Positions 1 to 6,826 of a stretch of DNA of 9,700 nt are shown here, in pieces. Source of the DNA: Rugosibacter sp. (GTDB lineage: Bacteria > Pseudomonadota > Gammaproteobacteria > Burkholderiales > Rhodocyclaceae); the NCBI GenBank assembly GCA_030652715.1, contig JAUSQB010000449.1, positions 1 through 9,700 of the forward strand, given 5' to 3'. The notes beneath the pieces were generated by a model that had not been told where the DNA came from, searched no databases, and worked only from the letters and a program-made list of their open reading frames with translations. Positions within the stretch are counted from its first letter, which is position 1. Every line of letters starts with the position of its first letter. Made by a program: the position numbers and the translations under genes.

Positions 1-1
1 A

Positions 2-496
2 ACCTGGCGTGTTATTGATAACCAGCAGTATGCGCAAATTACCACCTTTCGCTGGATCAATGAAAACCGTGCTTTGGCCATGGGCGAATTTGGCCGAGTG
101 CTGAGAACGGATGACGGCGGTGAAACCTGGCAAAAACTGGCTCCGGTATCCGAAGATTTTTACGCCTACGATGTATTGTTTACCGATGAAAACATCGGCT
201 GGGTTTCAGGTGTGGCTGGCGAAATGCGACAAACCAGAGACGGCGGTGAAACCTGGACGCTCAAAGAAAGCAAGGCAGGTGCTCCGCTGTATCGCTTGTT
301 CATGCACAAAGGTACCCCATATGGCGTCGGCGCGCGTGGTACGGTAGCGCGTCTGGAAGACCACACTTGGCAGTCGGTGACTTACCCTGATGCGATTCCT
401 GTTTTTCTCGGTGGTGGTGCCTCACTCGAGGGAAGCGACAATCTGCTCATTGGCGGCCCGACTGGATTGCTGCGCCCCGTGTTGGCAAAGCAATAA
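2..496 (+). CDS. YCF48-like beta-propeller repeat protein (5' end outside window)
   Basis: The reading frame is open from base 2 to the TAA at 494-496, so this is the last 164 residues of a longer protein. An internal TTG at 74 could be mistaken for a start, but the frame continues upstream of it with good family-like sequence. The fragment carries repeats of the YCF48/BNR (Asp-box) type: 'TDDGGETW' and 'TRDGGETW', each followed by a strand and then 'F..ENIGWVSG..G'-like sequence. The window opens inside another copy (residues 1-2 are the T-W of GGETW), and the copies are spaced 41 and 42 residues. A third unit near residues 100-130 is degenerate. Such repeats build a beta propeller. The name comes from a photosystem II assembly factor, but nothing here suggests photosynthesis. 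In non-photosynthetic proteobacteria these proteins are often encoded beside RND transporters, as here (47 bp gap), so an accessory envelope role is inferred. A signal peptide cannot be assessed. Confidence 0.85.
   Translation, partial: TWRVIDNQQYAQITTFRWINENRALAMGEFGRVLRTDDGGETWQKLAPVSEDFYAYDVLFTDENIGWVSGVAGEMRQTRDGGETWTLKESKAGAPLYRLFMHKGTPYGVGARGTVARLEDHTWQSVTYPDAIPVFLGGGASLEGSDNLLIGGPTGLLRPVLAKQ
113..256 (+). repeat. Exact 18-bp repeat inside the YCF48-like gene
   Basis: The 18-mer GACGGCGGTGAAACCTGG occurs at 113-130 and again at 239-256, both encoding D-G-G-E-T-W in the same frame. The last bases of a likely third copy (ACCTGG) lie at 2-7. Spacing is 123 and then 126 bp. This is the DNA trace of the protein repeat unit, not a separate element. 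Confidence 0.8.
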
Positions 497-543
497 TCAA
501 TATTAATAATCAACAAAGTAATTAACCGGAGTCACCAAAGATT

Positions 544-2949
544 ATGGTTACACGAGCGTTTGTAGGTTTTCGCGACAAAATGACCCATTTCCTTCATCGA
601 GGCGAAGATTGGCTATTTGCCAATCCGAAAATTGTTCTCGCAATAGTTGGGATCATAACGGCAGCATTTGCCTGGCAGGTACCGAAATTACAGATTTACA
701 GTGATTTTAATGATCTGCTGCCACAAAAACATCCGTACATTGAAGTGTACAACCGGATGAAAGAAAATTTCGGTGGCGCTAATTCAGTCATCATGGCTGT
801 TGAAGTTGAAAATGGCACCATTTTTAATGAAAAAACGCTGGCCTTGATCCACAAGGCGACGCAAGGCGTTGATAACCTGCCTAGCGTTAATCATAATCTG
901 GTTAGCTCGCTTGCTCATCGCACGGTGCGTAAAGTTTCGCTCTCAGCAGAGGGCGGCTTTGTTTCCGAGCTTTACTATGACAGCCAGGAACCAAAATATA
1001 CACCGGAGCGTCTGGCTAGATTACAGGCGGATATTCTGGCAGACCCAGCGGTTTATGGCCTGTTAGTCTCGCCCGATCTTAAGGCAGCCCTGATTCGCGC
1101 GCAGCTTAACGAAGGCAACGTTGACTACCCCAAGTTTTTTGACGAGCTGAAAACCCTGAGGGATGCACTGGCGGAACCTGGACACAAAATTTACGTAACG
1201 GGTAACCCGGTACTTACTGCGTGGGTATATACCTACTTGCCGGAAATGGTTTCAATTCTTGCCTGGACAGCAGTTTTGCTGGCTACCCTGCTGATTCTTT
1301 ACTACCGACGTTTTTATGGAATTGCCCTGCCGATATTGGGTATTGCGCTCTCAACGCTATGGGGGCTGGGTTTCATGGCGGCAGTAGGTATCAATCTTGA
1401 ACCCTTGAGCCTGCCGATTCCATTTTTGATCGCTGCCCGTGCCATGTCGCATGGCACCCAGCTTGTTTCACGGTACTATGAAGAACTCGACGTCCATAAG
1501 GATGCGGCGATTTCTGCGCGCAAAACGCTGGAAGCGCTGTTCCGCCCAGGTTCATTGGCAATTATTGTCGATGCCATCGGGATTACTGCGCTCATGCTTG
1601 GTACCGCACCGTTTAACACCAAGCTGGGTGCGGCAGCCGGTTTCTGGGGTTTCTCGGTCATCTTTACTGTGCACTTCATGATTCCGCTGGCTCTGAGCGT
1701 ATTGCCACAACCCAGGAGAACAGTTAACGGTAATGAGGCTGTACGCAAAGCGCTTGGAACCTTCATGCAATACACCGGCGGCACCACCACGGGCGCACGG
1801 ATGATATTGCTGGTCACCTTCCTCGGTATGGCGGTTTCTTATTCCTTTATCCGTCACGTTCAGATTGGTGAATCCGAGCCAGGTTCGCCGTTGCTAGCCC
1901 GCGATCATGATTTCAATCTGTCCACCAAGGCGATTAACGAGCGCTTCCCCGGCTCGGAAGAGCTCAATATCATCATTCGTACCGATGAGCCTGGCGGTAT
2001 CAAGGATCCAGCCGTCATGGCAGCGATTGAACGCTTTCAGGAGCACATGATGAGCGATCCTTCCGTGGGGGGTACCAAGGCATTGCCCATGGTGGTACGC
2101 GTTTTCAACCGCTTGACGCACAGTGATGATCCACGCTGGATGCAAACGCCATCGACGGGCGCAGAAAGCGGCGGCCTCATGTTTGCCTATATGGCATCAA
2201 GCCCGATTCCGGGTGCGCTAAAAGAGTTCGTCACGCCGGAAGATACCGAAGCTAACGTCGTCTTTTATTACAAAGATCATCAGGCTACGACTATTACCCG
2301 TGCTACAGCCATGGCGTTAGAAGGCAAAAAGATGATCGAAGCTGAAGTACCGGGTGTGCATGTAGAGCTTGCCGGCGGCATCATCGGGGTGAATTCAGCG
2401 GGTAATGAGGCGCTGCACCGCGATCACATGATTATTATTCCAACCGTGCTGCTGCTCTCTTTCTTGCTGGTTGCGGTGTATTACCAGTCGCTGCATGCAG
2501 GCTGGTTAATGATACTCCCTATGTTATTTGCCACCGCCATGACCTACGCCTATATGGGCTGGAAGAATATCGGCATCAATGTGAATACAGTGCCGGTAAT
2601 TACCGTAGGTGTTGGGGTGGGTATCGACTATGCGGTGTATTTCATGGATCGTATTCGTGAAGAATTTTCCCGTTCGCGCGATATTCACAAAGCTGTGATC
2701 AATGCTGTGGCCACCACGGGCTATGCGGTGAGCTTTACGGCCGTTACGCTGATTGCGGGTGTGGTTTTGTGGATATTCATGTCCAGTCTGCGCTTTCAGT
2801 CAGATACCGCCATGTTGCTTTCATTCATGCTGATTGTGAATGCGCTAGCGGCCATGTTTATTGTGCCGGCCTGGTGTGTTGTATTTAAGCCACATTTTGT
2901 CACTAATACGGAAGTGGATATTGACGGCGTGATTCAGGAAAGAGTATAA
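544..2949 (+). CDS. RND superfamily transporter, MMPL family
   Basis: An 801-residue inner-membrane transporter with the duplicated RND layout. There is a first membrane helix near residues 29-46 and a large periplasmic domain (about 48-230). A block of helices follows (about 233-385), then another helix near 418-436, a second periplasmic domain (about 437-627) and a final helix block (about 628-782). The second block holds the family hallmark 'GVGVGIDYAVYF' with Asp695, which in RND proteins lies in the proton-relay region. The matching place in the first half reads 'AARAMSHGTQLVSRYYEE' (about 297-314) and lacks that Asp. At about 800 residues it matches the MMPL/HpnN-like group rather than the roughly 1,050-residue AcrB type. 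I chose ATG 544: a GGAG at 528-531 lies 12 bases upstream, rather far. Known relatives move lipids or other hydrophobic molecules by proton motive force; the substrate here is unknown. Strong terminators follow the gene. Confidence 0.92.
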   Translation: MVTRAFVGFRDKMTHFLHRGEDWLFANPKIVLAIVGIITAAFAWQVPKLQIYSDFNDLLPQKHPYIEVYNRMKENFGGANSVIMAVEVENGTIFNEKTLALIHKATQGVDNLPSVNHNLVSSLAHRTVRKVSLSAEGGFVSELYYDSQEPKYTPERLARLQADILADPAVYGLLVSPDLKAALIRAQLNEGNVDYPKFFDELKTLRDALAEPGHKIYVTGNPVLTAWVYTYLPEMVSILAWTAVLLATLLILYYRRFYGIALPILGIALSTLWGLGFMAAVGINLEPLSLPIPFLIAARAMSHGTQLVSRYYEELDVHKDAAISARKTLEALFRPGSLAIIVDAIGITALMLGTAPFNTKLGAAAGFWGFSVIFTVHFMIPLALSVLPQPRRTVNGNEAVRKALGTFMQYTGGTTTGARMILLVTFLGMAVSYSFIRHVQIGESEPGSPLLARDHDFNLSTKAINERFPGSEELNIIIRTDEPGGIKDPAVMAAIERFQEHMMSDPSVGGTKALPMVVRVFNRLTHSDDPRWMQTPSTGAESGGLMFAYMASSPIPGALKEFVTPEDTEANVVFYYKDHQATTITRATAMALEGKKMIEAEVPGVHVELAGGIIGVNSAGNEALHRDHMIIIPTVLLLSFLLVAVYYQSLHAGWLMILPMLFATAMTYAYMGWKNIGINVNTVPVITVGVGVGIDYAVYFMDRIREEFSRSRDIHKAVINAVATTGYAVSFTAVTLIAGVVLWIFMSSLRFQSDTAMLLSFMLIVNALAAMFIVPAWCVVFKPHFVTNTEVDIDGVIQERV

Positions 2950-2959
2950 ACAGAGAAAC

Positions 2960-2991
2960 TTGCTGTCCGCAGCTCAAACTGCGGGCAGCAA
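2960..2991 (+). terminator. Hairpin just after the RND gene, without U-tract
   Basis: TGCTGTCCGCAG (2961-2972) pairs with CTGCGGGCAGCA (2979-2990) around a 6-base loop, giving 12 pairs with one G-U, plus an outer T2960-A2991 pair. It begins 11 bases after the stop codon. No run of T follows, so it may act mainly by protecting the mRNA 3' end or help the stronger hairpin downstream rather than terminate by itself. Confidence 0.5.
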
Positions 2992-3052
2992 ACGTAAATA
3001 TAAAAAAAGCAGGCGCTATTTTTTCCGCAGGATTTAGCGGATTGAGGGAGGG

Positions 3053-3092
3053 AAGTCAAACTATTTCTTTTAGGAAATGGTTTGACTTTTTT
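3053..3092 (+). terminator. Strong factor-independent terminator after the RND gene
   Basis: AAGTCAAACTATTTC (3053-3067) pairs with GAAATGGTTTGACTT (3074-3088) around a 6-base loop: 15 pairs with a single T-G wobble at 3062/3079. The distal arm runs into six T (3087-3092). This should stop transcription coming from the YCF48-RND genes before the DUF1302 gene, unless it is regulated. Confidence 0.8.
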
Positions 3093-3117
3093 AAATATTG
3101 AAGTAGTCATTCGTGAA

Positions 3118-3156
3118 ATAGACAGTCTGCCAAGCGCTCAGTTGTTTATCGTCTAT
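3118..3156. promoter_or_regulatory. Spaced inverted repeat upstream of the DUF1302 gene
   Basis: ATAGAC (3118-3123) and GTCTAT (3151-3156) are exact inverted copies with centres 33 bp apart, about three helical turns. They lie between the terminator and the DUF1302 start, where a promoter and its control sites are expected. I see no convincing -35/-10 pair and no sigma-54 site. Six-base arms this far apart can arise by chance, so this is only a candidate operator or weak leader structure. Confidence 0.2.
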
Positions 3157-3215
3157 CCGGTAAAGGGCATTTAGCAAAGGCGGGCATGTAAGTTAACCTT
3201 TAAAGGGGGAAAGTA

Positions 3216-5300
3216 ATGCACAAGCAAAAACGGGGAAATCTTCTCCGCCAAACAGCAACCATGCTGTTGTCATGCCTGGCCGTCACCACGCTGGCGTCAT
3301 CCGCACACGCGGAAGACAGCCTGCCCGTACTGGGTGAAAGTGCCAGCCCGTGGAAAGTGGACGTCTTTTATGAAAACGCCACCCACTTTCGTGGCAAGGA
3401 CAATACCGGCAACCGGGTTGGCCTGTCCAAATTCCGTAATACCTTGCAGGCAGAAGTTGACAAGAATCTTTCAGACGGTTGGGCCTTCCATGGAATTTTT
3501 CGTGGCACCTTTGATGGCGTCTATCAGCTGAACAAGGATGAATACGGCAAGAATGCGGGCGGTGCGGTAGCGCTGGAAAGTTCTGCGCTCGAAGGTACTC
3601 CTGTTCATTATTTACCTTTCGGACAAGGTATTGTCAATTGGACTACAGCGCAAGGGATAGGACTTCCTCCCTCAAATACTTTTGGTTTTAACTCAACGAC
3701 TCCCGGTGGCTTGGCTAATCCCTCTACAAGTCCTGCGGCAGTAGCTAATTTGCCATACAACCCCAACCAGGGTTTGCGTTTATTGTTTGATCGCTGGGGC
3801 ACCAATCCCGGTGGCGTGCAGGCTGCAGTGCCGGTGCGCCCGTGTGATGTCGATAGCCGTGGTTGTACCGATTTTGGCGGTTACGGCGATAAAAAACGCA
3901 GCGAGCTGGAAGCGCCCGAGTTCAATGACAAGCTGGATTTCATTCGCGAGTTTTATGTCAAAAAGAACTTCAACCTGGATGATGGCAAGCAGGTGTTTGT
4001 CAAGCTCGGCAAACAGCAGGTAGTCTGGGGCCGTACGGACTTGTTCCGCGTGCTGGATGTGATCAACCCGGTCGACTATTCACGCAACAACATCTATGAC
4101 GAACTGCAAGACATTCGCATTCCAATGTGGATTCTGCAAGCCGAATATCGCATGGGTGCAAGCGACACCTTCCAGGATCGCAACGTCTCGGTGGTGTGGA
4201 ACTTTGATCAATTTCGACCAAATAATCTGGGTCAGTGCGGTACGCCGAATTCGATTCTGGATGCGGCTTGTATTCTCCGTGCCTTCAAATCCTTATGGGA
4301 CAATGGCGGTACAGTTGCAAACTTTGCCAGTGTTCTTCCTCCTGGCACACCAGGAAATGGCCCCCACCTATCAACCGACTTTGGCCCGCATACAATTGGT
4401 ATCCGTAATGTTGATTTACCTGACTGGTCGCTCAAAAATACCCAGCTGGGCATCAAATGGGAAGGCGTTACGGCCGACGGCATCAGTTTTTCGCTCAATG
4501 GCCTGAGCTATCGTTCGCAACTGCCTAGCTTGCATATGTTCAATGTGGGTGCAGTGAATCCATTCATTGGAACGGTAGTAGATACATCCGATCTGATTGC
4601 GTTTGATCTGGTATATCCTCGCGTGAGCTTGCTCGGTGGTTCGGCTGACTTCCAGATTCCAGATGCCAACCTGGCCGTCCGTCTGGAAGCTGCGCTAACC
4701 CATGGCGAAGAGTTTGGTAATTCGGCGCAGGCCTCGGGTTATTCCAAGAACAAGGTGTTCCGTTCGGTGATCGGTCTGGATCGTCCGACTATGATTCCCT
4801 GGATCAACGAAGCCGAAGCGACGCTATTTTCAGCCCAGCTCTTCTATCAGCACATTTTTGACCATGAGTTATATGACCGTCCATTCGGAAAAGTCGGTAT
4901 GGTGGATTGGAAGGACAATTTCATCGGTACGTTATTGATCCGCGCTTCATTGATGAACGCCCGGCTGATCCCGCAGGTGATTATGGCGCGGGACTTCAAG
5001 GCGCATGCGTTTGCTGTGGCACCTTCAGTGGCGTATCGCTATTCGGACAATTTGTCATTTAGTGTCGGTGCAAATTTTAAATTCCGTGACAATCAGGAAC
5101 GCTGGCATTTTGCAGATCAGAGGGATTCCGGTTCATTTGCTCCCTTTGGTGCGTATACAGATGCTAATAGCAATACGCAAACAGGCCCTGGTGCATGGGG
5201 TCTTAGCGGCCTGGTACCTCTCGGTGCTTTCCGAGCCGGCCCGATTGGCGCTGCATGGAGAGAAGACGAAATTCAATTCAGCATGAAATACAAGTTCTGA
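3216..5300 (+). CDS. DUF1302 family protein, predicted outer-membrane beta-barrel
   Basis: A 694-residue secreted protein. The start ATG is preceded by a purine-rich ribosome site (AAAGGGGGA, 3202-3210). Residues 1-32 form a signal peptide: basic start, hydrophobic core, and cleavage after A-H-A before EDS. The mature chain is full of alternating amphipathic strands and ends '..IQFSMKYKF'; a terminal Phe is typical of outer-membrane barrels. The segment 'KLGKQQVVWG' followed by 'DVINPVDYSR' (about 264-290) matches what I know of DUF1302 (PF06980). Three Pro/Gly/Asn/Ser-rich stretches (about 125-187, 332-393 and 635-670) look like surface loops. Two close Cys pairs (210/217 and 341/352) could form disulfides. 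The family has no settled function; its members are common near DUF1329 and RND genes, as here. It probably provides the outer-membrane step of the system, as a channel or receptor. It likely forms one transcript with the next gene, 109 bp on. Confidence 0.88.
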   Translation: MHKQKRGNLLRQTATMLLSCLAVTTLASSAHAEDSLPVLGESASPWKVDVFYENATHFRGKDNTGNRVGLSKFRNTLQAEVDKNLSDGWAFHGIFRGTFDGVYQLNKDEYGKNAGGAVALESSALEGTPVHYLPFGQGIVNWTTAQGIGLPPSNTFGFNSTTPGGLANPSTSPAAVANLPYNPNQGLRLLFDRWGTNPGGVQAAVPVRPCDVDSRGCTDFGGYGDKKRSELEAPEFNDKLDFIREFYVKKNFNLDDGKQVFVKLGKQQVVWGRTDLFRVLDVINPVDYSRNNIYDELQDIRIPMWILQAEYRMGASDTFQDRNVSVVWNFDQFRPNNLGQCGTPNSILDAACILRAFKSLWDNGGTVANFASVLPPGTPGNGPHLSTDFGPHTIGIRNVDLPDWSLKNTQLGIKWEGVTADGISFSLNGLSYRSQLPSLHMFNVGAVNPFIGTVVDTSDLIAFDLVYPRVSLLGGSADFQIPDANLAVRLEAALTHGEEFGNSAQASGYSKNKVFRSVIGLDRPTMIPWINEAEATLFSAQLFYQHIFDHELYDRPFGKVGMVDWKDNFIGTLLIRASLMNARLIPQVIMARDFKAHAFAVAPSVAYRYSDNLSFSVGANFKFRDNQERWHFADQRDSGSFAPFGAYTDANSNTQTGPGAWGLSGLVPLGAFRAGPIGAAWREDEIQFSMKYKF

Positions 5301-5363
5301 TAGCGTGTGAAAACTCGGCGATGGTAATACGGCAGCACAGTAAATCAGCGTCGATAAATCGCC

Positions 5364-5381
5364 AATAGCTAACGAGCTATT
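5364..5381 (+). other. Small hairpin between the DUF1302 and DUF1329 genes
   Basis: AATAGCT (5364-5370) and AGCTATT (5375-5381) form a perfect 7-bp stem with an AACG loop. There is no T-run after it, so it is not a terminator. It may influence processing or relative expression of the two genes. The rest of the 109-bp gap holds the DUF1329 ribosome site (GAGAGG, 5396-5401) and nothing else I can name. Confidence 0.35.
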
Positions 5382-5409
5382 TCAAACATATCACAGAGAG
5401 GTTAATGCA

Positions 5410-6726
5410 ATGAACATCAAAGCAAACACTCGCATCCTGAAAATCGTTGTTGCGTGTAGTGTGGCATTTCTTGCCCAGGCATCGCATGCGGTTACGGATG
5501 CTGAGCTCGACGAGGCGTTTTTTCCCTACAAAAAAGGCTTTCCTACTTTTCCTGGCTTAAAAGCTGGCATGGTGATCAACAAAAGCAACGTCGATCAGTT
5601 CAAGGATATTATTTCTCCTGCACACTTTAAATTAATTAAAGAAGGTTGGATGGAAATCCCCGTGGCCGAGGCATTTGATATGCCGCTGCCCAAGCAGTAT
5701 ATTGAAGCTACCAAGCAGCATGCCGACAAAGTCAAGCTGGGTACGACAATCGAGGGCTTTGTTGCTGGCCGTCCTTTTCCGCAGCAACCCTCAGCCTCCG
5801 ATCCGCGTGCGGGTGAAAAGCTGGCCTGGAATTTTAAATATGGCTTGAACTGGGGTGATGGTGCCATTATTTATCCGTTCTATTGGCGTTATATCAATGC
5901 CAATACTGGATCGGTTGAACGTACCATGAAGTTTGAGTTTCACTTCCTGAACTTCATGCATCGCACGATAAATGATCCAAAGCCCAACATCACGCCGAAT
6001 CCATCGCAGCTCTATCGCGGCACTTATCTCAAAGTGCACGAGCCGCTGGATCTGAAAAACACCCAGCTGCTGATCCAGGCTTATGAGGATGATCTAAAAC
6101 GTAGCGATGCGTATCTGTACCTTGGATTTCAGCGTCGCGTGCGTCGCTTGGCTACAGGTCAGACAACGGATTCCTTCCTGGGTTCCGACTTGATGATCGA
6201 AGACTTTGAAGGCTACAACGGCCGCGTATCCGACTACAAATGGACGTTCATCGAAACCAAAAATGCGTTGATGCCTTACTACAAGCATAATGAGATGAAA
6301 AAATTCCATCCTGACTTCAAAGAGTCTGACGGATATAAATTCATTGGTTTCACTGGAAAGGCAAATTGCACGCCGGATATTACCTGGCAGTTACGCAAGG
6401 TTCACGTGGTTGAAGGCCGCCCGGTAGACGCTGGTCACCCGATCAGCAAACGCTTGATTTATCTGGATGCCCAGATCATGACGCCTTCCATGTCGACGAT
6501 CTATGATCGTAAAGGTGAAATATGGAAGTCCTTCCAGATTGGTAAAGCGCATCCTGATTTCCATTTGCCAATCAACAAAGGCTCAGGTATTCCGCTGGAT
6601 GACTCTGGCTCGGTGATCGATTTGCAGTCGAACCATTGCACAGCAATCACCTTCCGCGGTGAAATTGATCCGGCCAAAAATCCGCCATCACTCTTCCAGG
6701 TGCAGAATTTGCGCGGTGGAGACTGA
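5410..6726 (+). CDS. DUF1329 family periplasmic protein
   Basis: A 438-residue protein starting at ATG 5410, 8 bases after GAGAGG; the ATG at 5405 is out of frame. Residues 1-27 are a signal peptide with cleavage after S-H-A before VTD. No lipobox Cys follows the cleavage site, so a soluble periplasmic (or outer-membrane-associated) protein is expected. The stretch from 'QRRVRRLATGQTTDSFLGSD' (241-260) to 'YKWTFIE' (276-282) is the conserved core I recognise from DUF1329 (PF07044), and the length is near the family's usual 450. Mature Cys are 320 and 410 only, a possible disulfide. I recall this family being linked to the LolA-like lipid- and lipoprotein-carrier fold, which would suit a carrier between the RND pump and the DUF1302 barrel; that role is inference. 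A strong terminator follows 19 bp after the stop. Confidence 0.88.
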   Translation: MNIKANTRILKIVVACSVAFLAQASHAVTDAELDEAFFPYKKGFPTFPGLKAGMVINKSNVDQFKDIISPAHFKLIKEGWMEIPVAEAFDMPLPKQYIEATKQHADKVKLGTTIEGFVAGRPFPQQPSASDPRAGEKLAWNFKYGLNWGDGAIIYPFYWRYINANTGSVERTMKFEFHFLNFMHRTINDPKPNITPNPSQLYRGTYLKVHEPLDLKNTQLLIQAYEDDLKRSDAYLYLGFQRRVRRLATGQTTDSFLGSDLMIEDFEGYNGRVSDYKWTFIETKNALMPYYKHNEMKKFHPDFKESDGYKFIGFTGKANCTPDITWQLRKVHVVEGRPVDAGHPISKRLIYLDAQIMTPSMSTIYDRKGEIWKSFQIGKAHPDFHLPINKGSGIPLDDSGSVIDLQSNHCTAITFRGEIDPAKNPPSLFQVQNLRGGD

Positions 6727-6745
6727 TCGTAGAGACGTGTCACAT

Positions 6746-6779
6746 AATAAAAACGGGAGCTCACGCTCCCGTTTTTATT
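6746..6779. terminator. Perfect 15-bp terminator hairpin, probably bidirectional
   Basis: AATAAAAACGGGAGC (6746-6760) pairs without mismatch with GCTCCCGTTTTTATT (6765-6779) around a TCAC loop. The G+C-rich core (7 pairs) is flanked by A-run and T-run arms, so it should work as a factor-independent terminator in either direction. It ends the DUF1302-DUF1329 transcript and separates it from the monooxygenase-like gene. Confidence 0.92.
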
Positions 6780-6826
6780 GCTGAACTTGCAGCAGCCATA
6801 ATAACCAAAACGGTGGAGTGATGAAG

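Noticed and set aside
74..496. Complete 140-residue protein starting at TTG 74
   Set aside because: The frame is open to the window edge and the residues before TTG belong to the repeat pattern, so the gene is truncated by the window instead.
1476..1857. Overlapping minus strand frames inside the RND gene
   Set aside because: They fall opposite conserved transmembrane coding sequence and resemble no known family.
3002..3024. A-run / GC / T-run resembling a third terminator after the RND gene
   Set aside because: The stem has only three firm pairs before a mismatch; the 3053-3092 hairpin is far better.
4096..4506. A 136-residue + strand frame inside the DUF1302 gene
   Set aside because: It is an alternate frame of a gene with signal peptide and family motifs; no ribosome site or domain supports it.
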